From contig CALOBT010000025.1 of NCBI GenBank assembly GCA_942491575.1, forward strand, positions 2,356,001 through 2,420,000: a stretch of DNA of 64,000 bases. Direction: 5' to 3'. Positions 33,814 to 42,714 of this stretch are shown one piece after another (position 1 is the first letter of the stretch; every line of letters starts with the position of its first letter). Position numbers and translations under genes: made by a program. The notes beneath the pieces are model-generated. The model worked only from the letters and a program-made list of their open reading frames with translations, was not told the origin of the DNA and did not search any database. This DNA is from CAZHNW01 sp942491575 (GTDB taxonomy: Bacteria > Spirochaetota > UBA4802 > UBA5550).

Positions 33814-34743
33814 ATGACAAAAAGCAGCGGCATTCAAAATAATGACCTGACACCAGGAGCATCCCTGGTAATGGCAGCGCTCTGCATTGCCTTTGGGGCC
33901 AATACCATCGCAATGAAATTGACCCTGACAGGCATGGGCATACTTACGTCAGCGGGACTCCGATTTGCCATAGCTGCTGTGGTTATATTTCTATGGGTCC
34001 GCGTTACCGGCAGAAACCCTGCCCTCCCTGAGAAACAGCGCCGGCCAATATTTCTTTCCAGTGCTGTCTTCGCCATACAGCTGGCTCTCTATTATTTCGG
34101 TGTAGCAGTTACCGATGCTTCACGGGCAACCCTGATTGTGAATGCACAGCCCTTTTTTGTGCTCCTTCTTGCTCACTTTTTTGTTCCCGGTGACAGGATC
34201 ACTTTAAGAAAGATAATAGGTATGCTCCTCGGATTCTCCGGTCTGCTCATCATTCTAAAAAAACCGGCTGAAGCCGCCTTTAGTCCGGGTGATTTATATA
34301 TCCTGGCTGGGACACTCATATGGGCAGGCAACACAATTTATATTAAAAGAATTATCCATAAATACAAGGCATTCCATTTCCCCCTTTACAGTGCCCTGGT
34401 TGCTGCACCAGTATATCTGCTTGGAGGATATTTTTTCGATTCAAAAATGATCTTCAAAATAGATTCTGTAGTTATCTCGTCTCTTCTCTACCAGGGGGTC
34501 ATTACGGCTTCACTCGGTTTTGTAATCTGGAACAGCCTCATGCAGCGTTTTGGCGCAGTCACCATGCATTCCTATATTTTTATAATGCCATTTTCCGGTG
34601 TTCTTTTCGGCGGTCTCATCCTGGGAGAGGATATATCGAGCAAATTGATAATATCCCTGTTGCTGATTGCTTCGGGAATCCTCATTGTGCACCTGAAGGG
34701 AAAATATACTTCTATTTTCCCATTCAGGAGAGGAAGTTTATAA
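33814..34743 (+). CDS. DMT-superfamily (EamA) transporter
   Basis: 309 residues, ten predicted membrane helices in two EamA repeats (about 15-145 and 160-300; e.g. LYILAGTLIWAGNTIYIKRII and GVITASLGFVIWNSLMQRFGA). Family role: export of amino acids, nucleosides or other metabolites. GGAAG ribosome site. It stands alone and its substrate cannot be told. Confidence 0.85.
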   Translation: MTKSSGIQNNDLTPGASLVMAALCIAFGANTIAMKLTLTGMGILTSAGLRFAIAAVVIFLWVRVTGRNPALPEKQRRPIFLSSAVFAIQLALYYFGVAVTDASRATLIVNAQPFFVLLLAHFFVPGDRITLRKIIGMLLGFSGLLIILKKPAEAAFSPGDLYILAGTLIWAGNTIYIKRIIHKYKAFHFPLYSALVAAPVYLLGGYFFDSKMIFKIDSVVISSLLYQGVITASLGFVIWNSLMQRFGAVTMHSYIFIMPFSGVLFGGLILGEDISSKLIISLLLIASGILIVHLKGKYTSIFPFRRGSL

Positions 34744-35053
34744 AATCCTCTGCTTCCCTGAATTTCAATGCAGCAAGATTCAGAGACAGTTTCATCCAAA
34801 AATATTTCTTGCCCTGCGTAAAAAAATTTACTATAATTTTGATATAGACTTTTAATTATTAATTTAACGGCACCCGGGTGATGCAGCTAATAAAAAAATA
34901 TCAGATCAACCGCAGGTTCCTGCCGGACAGGCGCCTGTATGATTATTTAAACAGCAGTAGTCTTGACCAGGAAGACCGGCGCAGGTATGATAGAAGAAAA
35001 ATCAGCCGCCGAAGAAGAAAAAACGCAGTCCCTCAATAAATTTTATACTTCCT
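34744..35053. other. 310-base gap holding only one small candidate ORF
   Basis: Between the EamA transporter and the small membrane protein gene the sequence is AT-rich in its first half and contains the 52-codon basic ORF at 34881-35039. No RNA gene or clear terminator was recognised. Confidence 0.4.
34881..35039 (+). CDS. Small basic protein (candidate, 52 aa)
   Basis: An ATG frame of 52 codons too short for standard ORF lists. It is extremely basic and begins MQLIKKYQINRRFLPDRR. The middle reads YDYLNSSSLDQEDRRRYDRR and the end ISRRRRKN. The ribosome site is weak (CGGGTG). Repeated DRR(x)YD units hint at real composition bias rather than chance. It ends 14 bases before the convergent small membrane protein gene. 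It may be a nucleic-acid-binding peptide or a chance ORF. Confidence 0.35.
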   Translation: MQLIKKYQINRRFLPDRRLYDYLNSSSLDQEDRRRYDRRKISRRRRKNAVPQ

Positions 35054-35266
35054 TTACCCTCTCTGCTTTTTAATTACTTTTTTTAGGATTGTTCCGGCAA
35101 TAAAGAAACAAATTGCTATTGTAAATAACCGTACAACAGAAGGATCCTTTCCCCCTGTCCCGGCTACGGCAAAGATGGCGTTAATTAAAGTCCCCACAGC
35201 GGCGGCATAGGCAAAAATCATAATCCCCACCAGCAGGGAATTCGATTTAACAGATTTTTTTGTCAT
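35054..35266 (-). CDS. Small two-helix membrane protein
   Basis: 70 residues with a good AAGGAG site. Two hydrophobic helices (LLVGIMIFAYAAAVGTLINAIFAVAG and VVRLFTIAICFFIAGTILKKVI) are joined by a short polar loop, with Lys-rich ends. I do not recognise the family. It could be a small regulatory or accessory membrane protein. Confidence 0.6.
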   Translation of the reverse strand: MTKKSVKSNSLLVGIMIFAYAAAVGTLINAIFAVAGTGGKDPSVVRLFTIAICFFIAGTILKKVIKKQRG

Positions 35267-35467
35267 AAGTTTACTCCTTTCAATAGATTAATAACTGCAA
35301 TATTCAGTTCAAGAACAATTTATCAATCAGGTATTATTTCTCCCTCGGCAGATAATGCTTCCCTTCATGAAAATCTTGACAAATAGAACAATACGTTGCA
35401 CAAATAGTATAAAGATCGGTTCATGCCGTTTTCGCCGGTCACCAGAAAATCCTTCAGGATATCAACA

Positions 35468-37201
35468 ATGAAAAAACTCGGAATTCTCGAAAAACTTATA
35501 ATATTTTCCGTCGGAATGACCATCTTCACCTTTACCATGATTTTCATAATATTCAATGTTTCCTTCAATCAGTATAATGACTTTGTATTTAAAAAGGCGG
35601 ATGAACTTCTGCTGGACAGATACAACAAGGAACTAAAATCTGCAACGGAAATTGCAGCCACGATGTTAAGTGCAATAAACAAACAGCCCGGCCTTGATAA
35701 AAAGGAAAAACTCCGGCTTTCCCGCAATCTTTTGAGAAAAATGAAATTTGCCAAAGATGGATACTACTTCCTCTACGAAAAGGGTACCGGGAAAAATCTT
35801 GTTCACGGCGCCAACCATAAATACGAGGGAAAAAATCTCTGGAAGCTTCGTGATCCGAAGGATGAACAGTTCATTATCCAGGAACTCGACCGTGTTGCAC
35901 AGAAAAAATTGCTCTATCACAGGTATGCATGGCCCAAACCGGGCAGCAAAAAAATCTTCCCGAAACTCGGTACCGCAATGGCAGTACCCGGTACAAATAT
36001 GTGGGTTGGGACCGGCGCCTATATTGACGATATCAATATCGCAAAAGAAAAATTAAATAATACAATCAACAGCCTCATATTTAAAACCCGGATTACCTTT
36101 ATTATCTGTTTTACAATTATTGGTATTATTGCGGTAATAATTATTATTATAATGTCACGTAACCTGGTTAATCCCATTAAAAACATGATTGTATCCAGTG
36201 AGGAAATTACCAACGGAAATTATGACATCACAATCATAGCCAAAACGAGGGATGAGATTGGACAGCTTGCGGAGACCTTCAATAAAATGGCGCATAAACT
36301 TAAGGACTATACGGAAAACCTTGAACAAAAAGTTGAAGACCGGACGCATGAACTTCAGGATACCATGAAAATGCTCAATGAGTCAAATACCATCCTTGAG
36401 GGACTCTCAGATAAACTCTCCCGCTACCTCTCTCCTCAAATCAGGGACAGTATTTTCAGCGGTAAACAGGAAGGGAAAATAGAATCACACAGGAAAAAAT
36501 TAACAGTTTTCTTTTCCGATATCAGAAATTTTACGGAAACCACCGACCAGATGGAAACAGAAGATCTCACAGATCTACTGAATAATTATCTGGAAGAGAT
36601 GTCACAGATTGCCTTAAAACACGGAGCCACCATTGATAAATATATCGGTGATGCAATCATGATATTTTTCGGAGACCCGGAGAGTCAAGGCGAAAGTGCA
36701 GATGCCCTGGCATGTGTAGAAATGGCAATAGAAATGCGTGAAAGGATCCGGGTGCTGCAGAAGATATGGATGGACAAAGGGATTTCCCGGCCATTCCATA
36801 TCCGCATGGGTATCAACACCGGTTATTGTACTGTGGGTAATTTCGGAAGCAATGAGCGCATGGATTATACGATAATTGGTTCCCAGGTCAACCTCGCTTC
36901 AAGACTGGAAAGTGCAGCCGAACCTGATCAGATATTAATATCCCACGAAACACATTCCCATGTAAAAGATACAATCTTCCTGGAAAAAAAGGACGTGATC
37001 CAGGTAAAGGGAATCCATTACGACGTTCAAACCTATCAGGTTATAGATTATATTTCAAAAATAGAGAGTAATCAATCACATATCGAAGAACACCTGGAAG
37101 GATTTTCCCTTTCCGCTGACCTGAGCCTTATTAACGGAGAAGAAAAAAAGAAAATTTTAAAGAAGCTGAAATATACTTTTGAGAAAATAAAAGAATCCTG
37201 A
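35468..37201 (+). CDS. Cache-HAMP class III adenylate cyclase
   Basis: 577 residues from the ATG at 35468 (AGGA upstream), where the first membrane helix begins (LIIFSVGMTIFTFTMIFII). A periplasmic single-Cache-type sensor spans about 35-190 (FAKDGYYFLYEKGTGKNLVHG, MAVPGTNMWVGTGAYIDDI), then a second helix (FIICFTIIGIIAVIIIIIM), HAMP, a coiled segment and a cyclase domain (about 345-530). The cyclase has the metal Asp residues (LTVFFSDIRNFTE, GDAIMIFFGD), the purine Lys (IDKYIGDAI) and the transition-state pair (GSQVNLASRLE). DYTIIG favours ATP as substrate. It makes cAMP in response to a small extracellular ligand, and overlaps closely with the next small gene. Confidence 0.9.
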   Translation: MKKLGILEKLIIFSVGMTIFTFTMIFIIFNVSFNQYNDFVFKKADELLLDRYNKELKSATEIAATMLSAINKQPGLDKKEKLRLSRNLLRKMKFAKDGYYFLYEKGTGKNLVHGANHKYEGKNLWKLRDPKDEQFIIQELDRVAQKKLLYHRYAWPKPGSKKIFPKLGTAMAVPGTNMWVGTGAYIDDINIAKEKLNNTINSLIFKTRITFIICFTIIGIIAVIIIIIMSRNLVNPIKNMIVSSEEITNGNYDITIIAKTRDEIGQLAETFNKMAHKLKDYTENLEQKVEDRTHELQDTMKMLNESNTILEGLSDKLSRYLSPQIRDSIFSGKQEGKIESHRKKLTVFFSDIRNFTETTDQMETEDLTDLLNNYLEEMSQIALKHGATIDKYIGDAIMIFFGDPESQGESADALACVEMAIEMRERIRVLQKIWMDKGISRPFHIRMGINTGYCTVGNFGSNERMDYTIIGSQVNLASRLESAAEPDQILISHETHSHVKDTIFLEKKDVIQVKGIHYDVQTYQVIDYISKIESNQSHIEEHLEGFSLSADLSLINGEEKKKILKKLKYTFEKIKES

Positions 37202-37202
37202 A

Positions 37203-37562
37203 ATGAAATATGTCCTGCTGCAGATTGATTCCGGTGAATCTCTTCACCTGGATAAAGATTACTGGCTTAAAATTATCAAAACAGCAGAACAGGAAGGATG
37301 GGAACCGGAGGGTACCCGCTTTGACCTGATGTTTGAACTTGACGATGCCTTTAGTGATAGTGATGATGAGATGTATAAACTATTTCAGTACATTACAAAA
37401 AATAATGACTATATTGAATGGAACGGAAATTATACAGATAAAGCCAATCAGGTAATTTCAGAACCGGATGCATATTACCTTTATCAGGCTATAGAAGGGG
37501 TAATTGATGATCCTCCCCTTCATGATATTCTCATGAAGGGGAATTTACGTATTTGCAAATAG
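37203..37562 (+). CDS. Uncharacterised acidic protein coupled to the cyclase
   Basis: 119 residues, acidic (e.g. FDLMFELDDAFSDSDDEMYK). It starts one base after the cyclase stop, so it is translationally coupled to it. No membrane segment or known motif is visible. The coupling suggests it works with, or reports on, the cyclase, but this is inference. Its 3' end carries a strong hairpin (37515-37541). Confidence 0.7.
   Translation: MKYVLLQIDSGESLHLDKDYWLKIIKTAEQEGWEPEGTRFDLMFELDDAFSDSDDEMYKLFQYITKNNDYIEWNGNYTDKANQVISEPDAYYLYQAIEGVIDDPPLHDILMKGNLRICK
37515..37541. repeat. Perfect hairpin inside the end of a coding region
   Basis: CCCCTTCATGA-TATTC-TCATGAAGGGG, an 11-bp perfect stem with a 5-base loop, lying within the last codons of the 119-aa gene. 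No T-run follows. It may act as a transcript end stabiliser. Confidence 0.45.
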
Positions 37563-37589
37563 ATATTACCTTATTGCCTGACAAAAACT

Positions 37590-38483
37590 TTAGAACATCT
37601 TGTAGTTAACGCCCATCAGCAGTGCAAAATAGAATTTTCCTTTATAATATCGATCCTGTATGTGGGAACCCATCATGGTAACAAAATAAGGCTGCAGATT
37701 CTCCCCCTGGAATGACCACTTCGGCACATAAACCGCCATACCGGCTATTTTCATAGAATTTTTATCAGTACTGTCTACCCATAAATTAGTGAAGTTAACC
37801 CCCACCCTGAAGGTACCAATATTGTTAAATGGACCAAATTTATAAAGAAGTTTAGCGTCATGTTTGTAGACGATGTCCTCCCCTTCATGAAGGATGAAAG
37901 TACTTGGGTCATAAAAATACCCATCAAAATTATAATCATGATATTCTATTGAAAAAGAATAGAGTGCAGCGACAGGACCGAAGGCAATTTTAAAGGTTGG
38001 TATTACCACCATTCTAAAACCCCCGCGGGCATCCCCATCCATGGCTTTTCTGTCATCAGTGTCATAGGGATCGTCAGGAGAAGAAAAGGTTAAAAAGCCC
38101 GGACCAAAGGTATCATTGTTAAGATCGTAAATGTAGTCATATCCGGCATAGGCAACAACATCAAAAACTGCAATGGGTTCAATTTTCACAAAGGCTGATG
38201 CCCGCTGAAATGAAGGGCTTAAATATTCCTGCACCCCCATATCAATTTTGGTACTTCGCCAGAGTTTACCTGGTTTTTTGACTAAAGGCAGGCGATAATA
38301 AATATCCGCCTTTAATGCAAGCCCGAGAGGATTTACAGATGCTCCGAGACTGGTATTGAGATACAACCCTGACTTGACGGCACTCCCTTCGGTCTCCTTT
38401 TTGTTTTCATCCTCAGCAAAAAGGGCCGAAGAAATAACCATAGCAAGAACAAGAGAAAAGGCAGAAAACATTAATTTATTCAT
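37590..38483 (-). CDS. Outer-membrane beta-barrel protein
   Basis: 297 residues from the ATG at 38483, just after GGGGGAC. The signal peptide ends near SALFAED. The mature part consists of alternating amphipathic strands (GLYLNTSLGASVNPLGLALKADIYYRL, FFAYAGYD-like segments, LLYKFGPFNNIGTFRVGVNFTNLW) and ends VNYKMF with a terminal Phe. I do not recognise a specific family. It is probably a porin-like or surface barrel, and is convergent with the cyclase operon. Confidence 0.7.
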   Translation of the reverse strand: MNKLMFSAFSLVLAMVISSALFAEDENKKETEGSAVKSGLYLNTSLGASVNPLGLALKADIYYRLPLVKKPGKLWRSTKIDMGVQEYLSPSFQRASAFVKIEPIAVFDVVAYAGYDYIYDLNNDTFGPGFLTFSSPDDPYDTDDRKAMDGDARGGFRMVVIPTFKIAFGPVAALYSFSIEYHDYNFDGYFYDPSTFILHEGEDIVYKHDAKLLYKFGPFNNIGTFRVGVNFTNLWVDSTDKNSMKIAGMAVYVPKWSFQGENLQPYFVTMMGSHIQDRYYKGKFYFALLMGVNYKMF

Positions 38484-38593
38484 AAGTCCCCCATATTTTG
38501 TATGTAAATATCCTCGGAGATAATAAAACATTTAAATATTTGAATCAAGAAAAAATATTAACATTTGGCCATTTCTCAACATTTCCGGTCTGA

Positions 38594-39268
38594 TCATTCC
38601 GCTCCGTATTTTTCACGGTAGGAATCAATCATCCCCTTAATTACATCATCCAGGATAATCTTTCCATTGATTTCACGGTTATGGAGATATGCTACGATAT
38701 CATCAAGGGTTACAATAGCTGCCGTGGGGAAGTTGAATTCTTCCTGAATTTCAGCCAGTGCACTTTTGGTGCCGGTTCCTTTTTCCATTCGGTCAACGGA
38801 AACAATGAGACCTTTAATTGATACATTAGCTGCCGCTTCCAGAACAGGAACAGTCTCCCGAATTGATGTACCCGCAGTGGTTACATCCTCTACGATAATG
38901 ACGCGGTCACCATCTCCGGGTTTATAACCGACCAGACTTCCCCCTTCACCATGATCCTTTGTCTCTTTTCTGTTAAAGCAAAAGGCTACATTTTTCTGGA
39001 ATTGAGCGCTAAGGGCAATCGATGCGGTTACCACCAGGGGTATCCCTTTATAGGCAGGGCCAAAAAGCACATCAGCATCCTCGGAAAAATTATCTTCTAT
39101 AGCCTGAGCATAAAACTCTCCCAGTTTCTTGATCTGCTCACCGGTTTTATAATTGCCGGTATTGATAAAAAAGGGAGTTTTACGCCCGCTTTTAGTAGTA
39201 AAATCTCCAAAAGTAAGAACATTTGAGCTTACCATAAACTCAATGAAATCCTTTTTATACTGCTCCAT
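38594..39268 (-). CDS. pyrE: Orotate phosphoribosyltransferase
   Basis: 224 residues from the ATG at 39268, with GAGGA 7-8 bases upstream; the longer frame has no site. The PRPP-binding motif VIIVEDVTTAGTSIRETVPVL, LTFGDFTTKSGRKTPFFINTG at the N-terminus, VLFGPAYKGIPLVVTASIAL and FCFNRKETKDHGEGG (catalytic loop with the conserved Lys) are all in order. Reaction: orotate + PRPP to OMP + PPi in pyrimidine synthesis. It stands apart from other pyr genes in this window. Confidence 0.9.
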   Translation of the reverse strand: MEQYKKDFIEFMVSSNVLTFGDFTTKSGRKTPFFINTGNYKTGEQIKKLGEFYAQAIEDNFSEDADVLFGPAYKGIPLVVTASIALSAQFQKNVAFCFNRKETKDHGEGGSLVGYKPGDGDRVIIVEDVTTAGTSIRETVPVLEAAANVSIKGLIVSVDRMEKGTGTKSALAEIQEEFNFPTAAIVTLDDIVAYLHNREINGKIILDDVIKGMIDSYREKYGAE

Positions 39269-39557
39269 GTTATTTTCCTCTATAATTAAAATTTGGACTC
39301 TTTCGGTTTTTTTTAAAACTCTTAACAGGACCAAAATAGAAAAAGATTAACGCTGATAAGCGCGGCTTTGGAGAGCAGATGAGGCATTTGAAAATCAGTC
39401 TTTCTGACAGCGCAATCTGCCTTCTCCTTTCTTTATCTTAAAATCTAAAACATCAGAATGATCCCTGTTTTCCAATATCCTGATCGTTGAACAGAATATC
39501 GATCAAGTCATTTTTTTAAATAAAAATCAATTTTTCAGAACAATACCAGAGATATAA

Positions 39558-41255
39558 CTAAAAAGACTCAGCCCAGTCTGTTCTCCTTTCAAGGGTAAAT
39601 TTATCAATGGCTGCAGCAAGCTTGTTGCGGTCAATGGGTTTTGAAACATATCCGTCACATCCCATGGAGAGAATCCTCTCCTTGTCCCCCTTCATGGCGT
39701 AGGCAGTTTGTGCTATAACATAAAGCCGGGACAACTTTTCATCCAGCCTTATTATCCGCAGGAGGGTCTCACCATCCATCACAGGCATCTGCAGGTCAAG
39801 CAGCAGTATATCATAGTTTTTTTTCCGCAACAGCAGGAGGGCCTCTTCTCCATTGGATACAACTTCACAGGGGCAGCCAATTTTCGTAACAAAACGTTTA
39901 ATCAATTTTTGATTAATCTCATTATCTTCGGCAATCAGGATTCGGATATCCCGGTATCCTTTACCGGTTGTTTGAGTTATATTTCCGGTTTTCGGGTACT
40001 TAATCCTATTTTCTGTCAGATCTCTCATAGGGGACTCTCCCGTTACAGGCATGGGAATTCTGACGGTGAATACGGAACCCTTTTCGGGAACACTCTCCAA
40101 TAAAATCATTCCATTCATTATTTTAGCGAGATGCATTGATATGGAGAGACCAAGGCCGGTACCTCCGAATTCGGAACTTATACATCGGTTTGCCTGCGTA
40201 AATGGTTTAAAGATTTGCTGTTGTTTCCCTTCAGCAATACCAATACCGGTATCACTGACTTTGACTTCCACCATTCCCTCGCTATAGTTGCATTCAATTT
40301 CAATCATCCCCTGCTTTGTAAACTTGAATGCATTACCAATAATATTCAGTATTATCTGACGAAAGAGACGCTGATCGCCAAAAACTGTATCAGGAAAATC
40401 TTCAAAAAAATTGATTCTATAATCAATAGATTTATCCACGGCCTGGGATGTGAACATATTTTTTATCGAATTCAGCGTCTCCTTTATCTGAAAAGAGGTA
40501 CTGTATGTCTGCAATTTTCCCGCTTCGATTTTGGAAAGGTCAAGAATTCCATTGATCAGATCGAGAAGTATGGTGCTCGATTTATCAATCATTTCAAGGG
40601 TCATACGTTTTTCTTCATCATCTTCTTCTTCAAGCAGGAGAGATGTAAATCCAATGATGGCATTCATGGGGGTCCGTATTTCATGGCTCATATTTGCAAG
40701 AAAATGGCTCTTTGCCCTATTGGCCTTCTCCGCCTCTCTTTTTGCCTTTTCCAGTTCCATCTGGGCAGTTTTAACATCTGTCATATCAGTAATCAATCCG
40801 ACTACTGCCACGGGATGGCCTGCTGAATTTTTCATCAATACTGATGTACAGAGGGTTGCCACATAGGTACCGTTTTTGCGGGAAAAATTCAGCTCTCCCC
40901 GCCAGTAGCCGGTTTGCATAATCTCGTCAAATGCCCTCTGACGTTTTGCCTGTTCTTCAGGGGAATATTTTTCAAGGAATTCCTTAAGGAACAATTCCTT
41001 CTTGGAATATCCACGCAGTTTCTCGTAACTTGGATTTGTATAAATATAATTTCCCTCAAGATCCTGAACCGCCACTGATTCCGATGTCTGTTCAATAATT
41101 GAAGAGTAGAGTTCCATTTTTTCAACAATATCCTTTGCAGCAGAAACCGTCTTCTCCATAGAGCGAATTAATTCAACAAGCTCCCCCCTTGAGAGACTGT
41201 TCAATTCTTTCCTTTCTTTTAAATGGTTTAATGTTAAGTCCTGTTTGTCTTCCAT
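39558..41255 (-). CDS. PAS-containing hybrid histidine kinase
   Basis: 565 residues from the ATG at 41255, which is the first start after a good promoter; the longer frame begins with GTG inside that promoter. A short coiled N-terminus is followed by a PAS domain (about 50-165; YSSIIEQTSESVAVQDLEGNYIYTNPSYEKLRGYS). HisKA has FLANMSHEIRTPMNAIIGF. The HATPase domain has N, G1 and G2 boxes (IILNIIGNAFKFT, VKVSDTGIGI, FGGTGLGLSI). A C-terminal receiver has acidic residues in LIAEDNEINQK and phospho-Asp in LLLDLQMPVMDG. No membrane segment is seen, so it is a soluble sensor. Its downstream partner is not adjacent. Confidence 0.9.
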   Translation of the reverse strand: MEDKQDLTLNHLKERKELNSLSRGELVELIRSMEKTVSAAKDIVEKMELYSSIIEQTSESVAVQDLEGNYIYTNPSYEKLRGYSKKELFLKEFLEKYSPEEQAKRQRAFDEIMQTGYWRGELNFSRKNGTYVATLCTSVLMKNSAGHPVAVVGLITDMTDVKTAQMELEKAKREAEKANRAKSHFLANMSHEIRTPMNAIIGFTSLLLEEEDDEEKRMTLEMIDKSSTILLDLINGILDLSKIEAGKLQTYSTSFQIKETLNSIKNMFTSQAVDKSIDYRINFFEDFPDTVFGDQRLFRQIILNIIGNAFKFTKQGMIEIECNYSEGMVEVKVSDTGIGIAEGKQQQIFKPFTQANRCISSEFGGTGLGLSISMHLAKIMNGMILLESVPEKGSVFTVRIPMPVTGESPMRDLTENRIKYPKTGNITQTTGKGYRDIRILIAEDNEINQKLIKRFVTKIGCPCEVVSNGEEALLLLRKKNYDILLLDLQMPVMDGETLLRIIRLDEKLSRLYVIAQTAYAMKGDKERILSMGCDGYVSKPIDRNKLAAAIDKFTLERRTDWAESF

Positions 41256-41301
41256 TTTGGTTTTGCTGGATCGGCTGCCTGGAGTTATAAAACGATCGCC
41301 C

Positions 41302-41330
41302 AGTATAATGCATTTAAGAAGGCACGTCAA
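41302..41330 (-). promoter_or_regulatory. Promoter of the hybrid histidine kinase
   Basis: On the minus strand: TTGACG (41330-41325), 17-base spacer, TATACT (41307-41302). Near consensus, and it decides that translation starts downstream, at 41255. Confidence 0.6.
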
Positions 41331-41458
41331 CACTGTAGATTCCTGATTGATTAGACTGCATTTGAAATATCTGCAAATAAATTGATATTGACAAATTTCA
41401 CTATAATGAAAAAGAATACATACATATAAAAATTAAAATATTATGGAGCGTAACCGGG

Positions 41459-42097
41459 ATGAAAAAATTATTACCTGTTATTTTATTCATGGCCCTGCTC
41501 TCACAGGCATCATGCCTCGGGAGCATCATTCGAAATTCAGTTAAGGATACTCCTCTGAATAATAAATTCCTGCTGCACAGCAATGCCCGTGTTGGAGACT
41601 ATGCAATACTGCAGGGTGCAAAAGGCAGTTCCCAGATAGAAATGAAAATAATCGGCCGTTCAGCTGGCCTGTTTGTTGTGCGAAGCAAAACTGGATACGT
41701 CCTTCCGGGACTCGGCCTGCGTAATGCAGTAACCATAGATGTATATGTAGACCGCAGAGGCAATGTTAGACAGGGTTTTTTAATTGAAGGAAGTGAAAAA
41801 ACCCCCCTGAAAGTGGCAAAACCGGGAGAAAACCAATTCATGAAGCCGGTAAGTCTTACCGCGGCACAGAGACGTGAATTTGACCTTGCCAACCGGGTAA
41901 CCGTTAAGGCGGGTACTTTCAAGGTCTCAACCATGGCATTCAAATCAATTCAAAACGAAAGAGAAACCATTGTGGTTTACCAGAACAATCCCCGTGTAAA
42001 ATTCAGACATGTACTCGGCTATACCTTCACCAAAGATGGATCCCAGTATCAGAAAAATACTGCACTTGAACTGATTGAACAGGGCCGAAGAAGATAA
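41459..42097 (+). CDS. Putative lipoprotein of unknown function
   Basis: 212 residues. The N-terminus (MKKLLPVILFMALLSQASC) ends in a loose lipobox, SQASC, acceptable in spirochaetes, so the protein is probably membrane-anchored. The mature part is beta-rich (NARVGDYAILQGAKGSSQIEMKIIGRSAG, TVKAGTFKVSTMAFKS) and basic, with no known motif. A GGAG lies 10 bases upstream. It has its own terminator and is divergent from the kinase. Confidence 0.7.
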   Translation: MKKLLPVILFMALLSQASCLGSIIRNSVKDTPLNNKFLLHSNARVGDYAILQGAKGSSQIEMKIIGRSAGLFVVRSKTGYVLPGLGLRNAVTIDVYVDRRGNVRQGFLIEGSEKTPLKVAKPGENQFMKPVSLTAAQRREFDLANRVTVKAGTFKVSTMAFKSIQNERETIVVYQNNPRVKFRHVLGYTFTKDGSQYQKNTALELIEQGRRR

Positions 42098-42105
42098 TTT
42101 TTCGA

Positions 42106-42139
42106 GGATACCGGTGTTCAAATACCGGTATCCTTTTAT
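42106..42139 (+). terminator. Terminator after the lipoprotein gene
   Basis: Perfect 10-bp stem GGATACCGGT/ACCGGTATCC with an 8-base loop, followed by TTTT. It begins 9 bases after the stop codon. Confidence 0.65.
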
Positions 42140-42157
42140 ATAACAATTCAACACACT

Positions 42158-42544
42158 ATGGATATACTCTGCCAGATAATCCCTGAAAAAAAGTATTACC
42201 TCATCTCAGCCATCGCTAGTCTCTCCTGCGGTCTTATTATTCTAAAATTTTTCAATTATCCGGGATTCCTCCGGTACTATGCAGGTGATATCCTGATTAT
42301 TATATTTCTTTACTCTTTATTGATGATTCTTCCCTCTTCCAAATCCTCTTTTTCTCTATTTGCGGTTCTTGGCCTCGCCCTGATACTGGAAATATTACAG
42401 TTAACCAACATTCAAAGTATTTTTAAAAACAATGCCGATGCCTCAAAAGTAATACTGGGTACCAACTTCGACTGGATCGATATCGTTACCTATTTTACCA
42501 CGGGAACTGTAATTTTTTTCATAGAGAAGTTTAAACAAAATTAA
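42158..42544 (+). CDS. DUF2809-type small membrane protein
   Basis: 128 residues with three to four membrane helices. FLRYYAGDILIIIFLYSLLMIL (family core with the Gly-Asp pair), LALILEILQLTNI and FDWIDIVTYFTTGTVIFFIEKF match DUF2809. The family's function is unknown. A weak ribosome site, no clear partner. Confidence 0.65.
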   Translation: MDILCQIIPEKKYYLISAIASLSCGLIILKFFNYPGFLRYYAGDILIIIFLYSLLMILPSSKSSFSLFAVLGLALILEILQLTNIQSIFKNNADASKVILGTNFDWIDIVTYFTTGTVIFFIEKFKQN

Positions 42545-42714
42545 ATTCTGTTTATATAGAATTAATTCTATATCAATCAAAGTCACAAAAAAATTATTAA
42601 AAGGCGCAAATAGACTTTCGCGACATCAAAAAGAAAAACAAAATACTTGCTAAAATATGCCTCCGGTTATATGAAGAATAGAACCATAATTTATTTTTCG
42701 GAGGCTCCTGCAAC

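Noticed and set aside
35373..35420. Promoter for the adenylate cyclase gene
   Set aside because: TTGACA and TATAAA both occur, but 26 bases apart.
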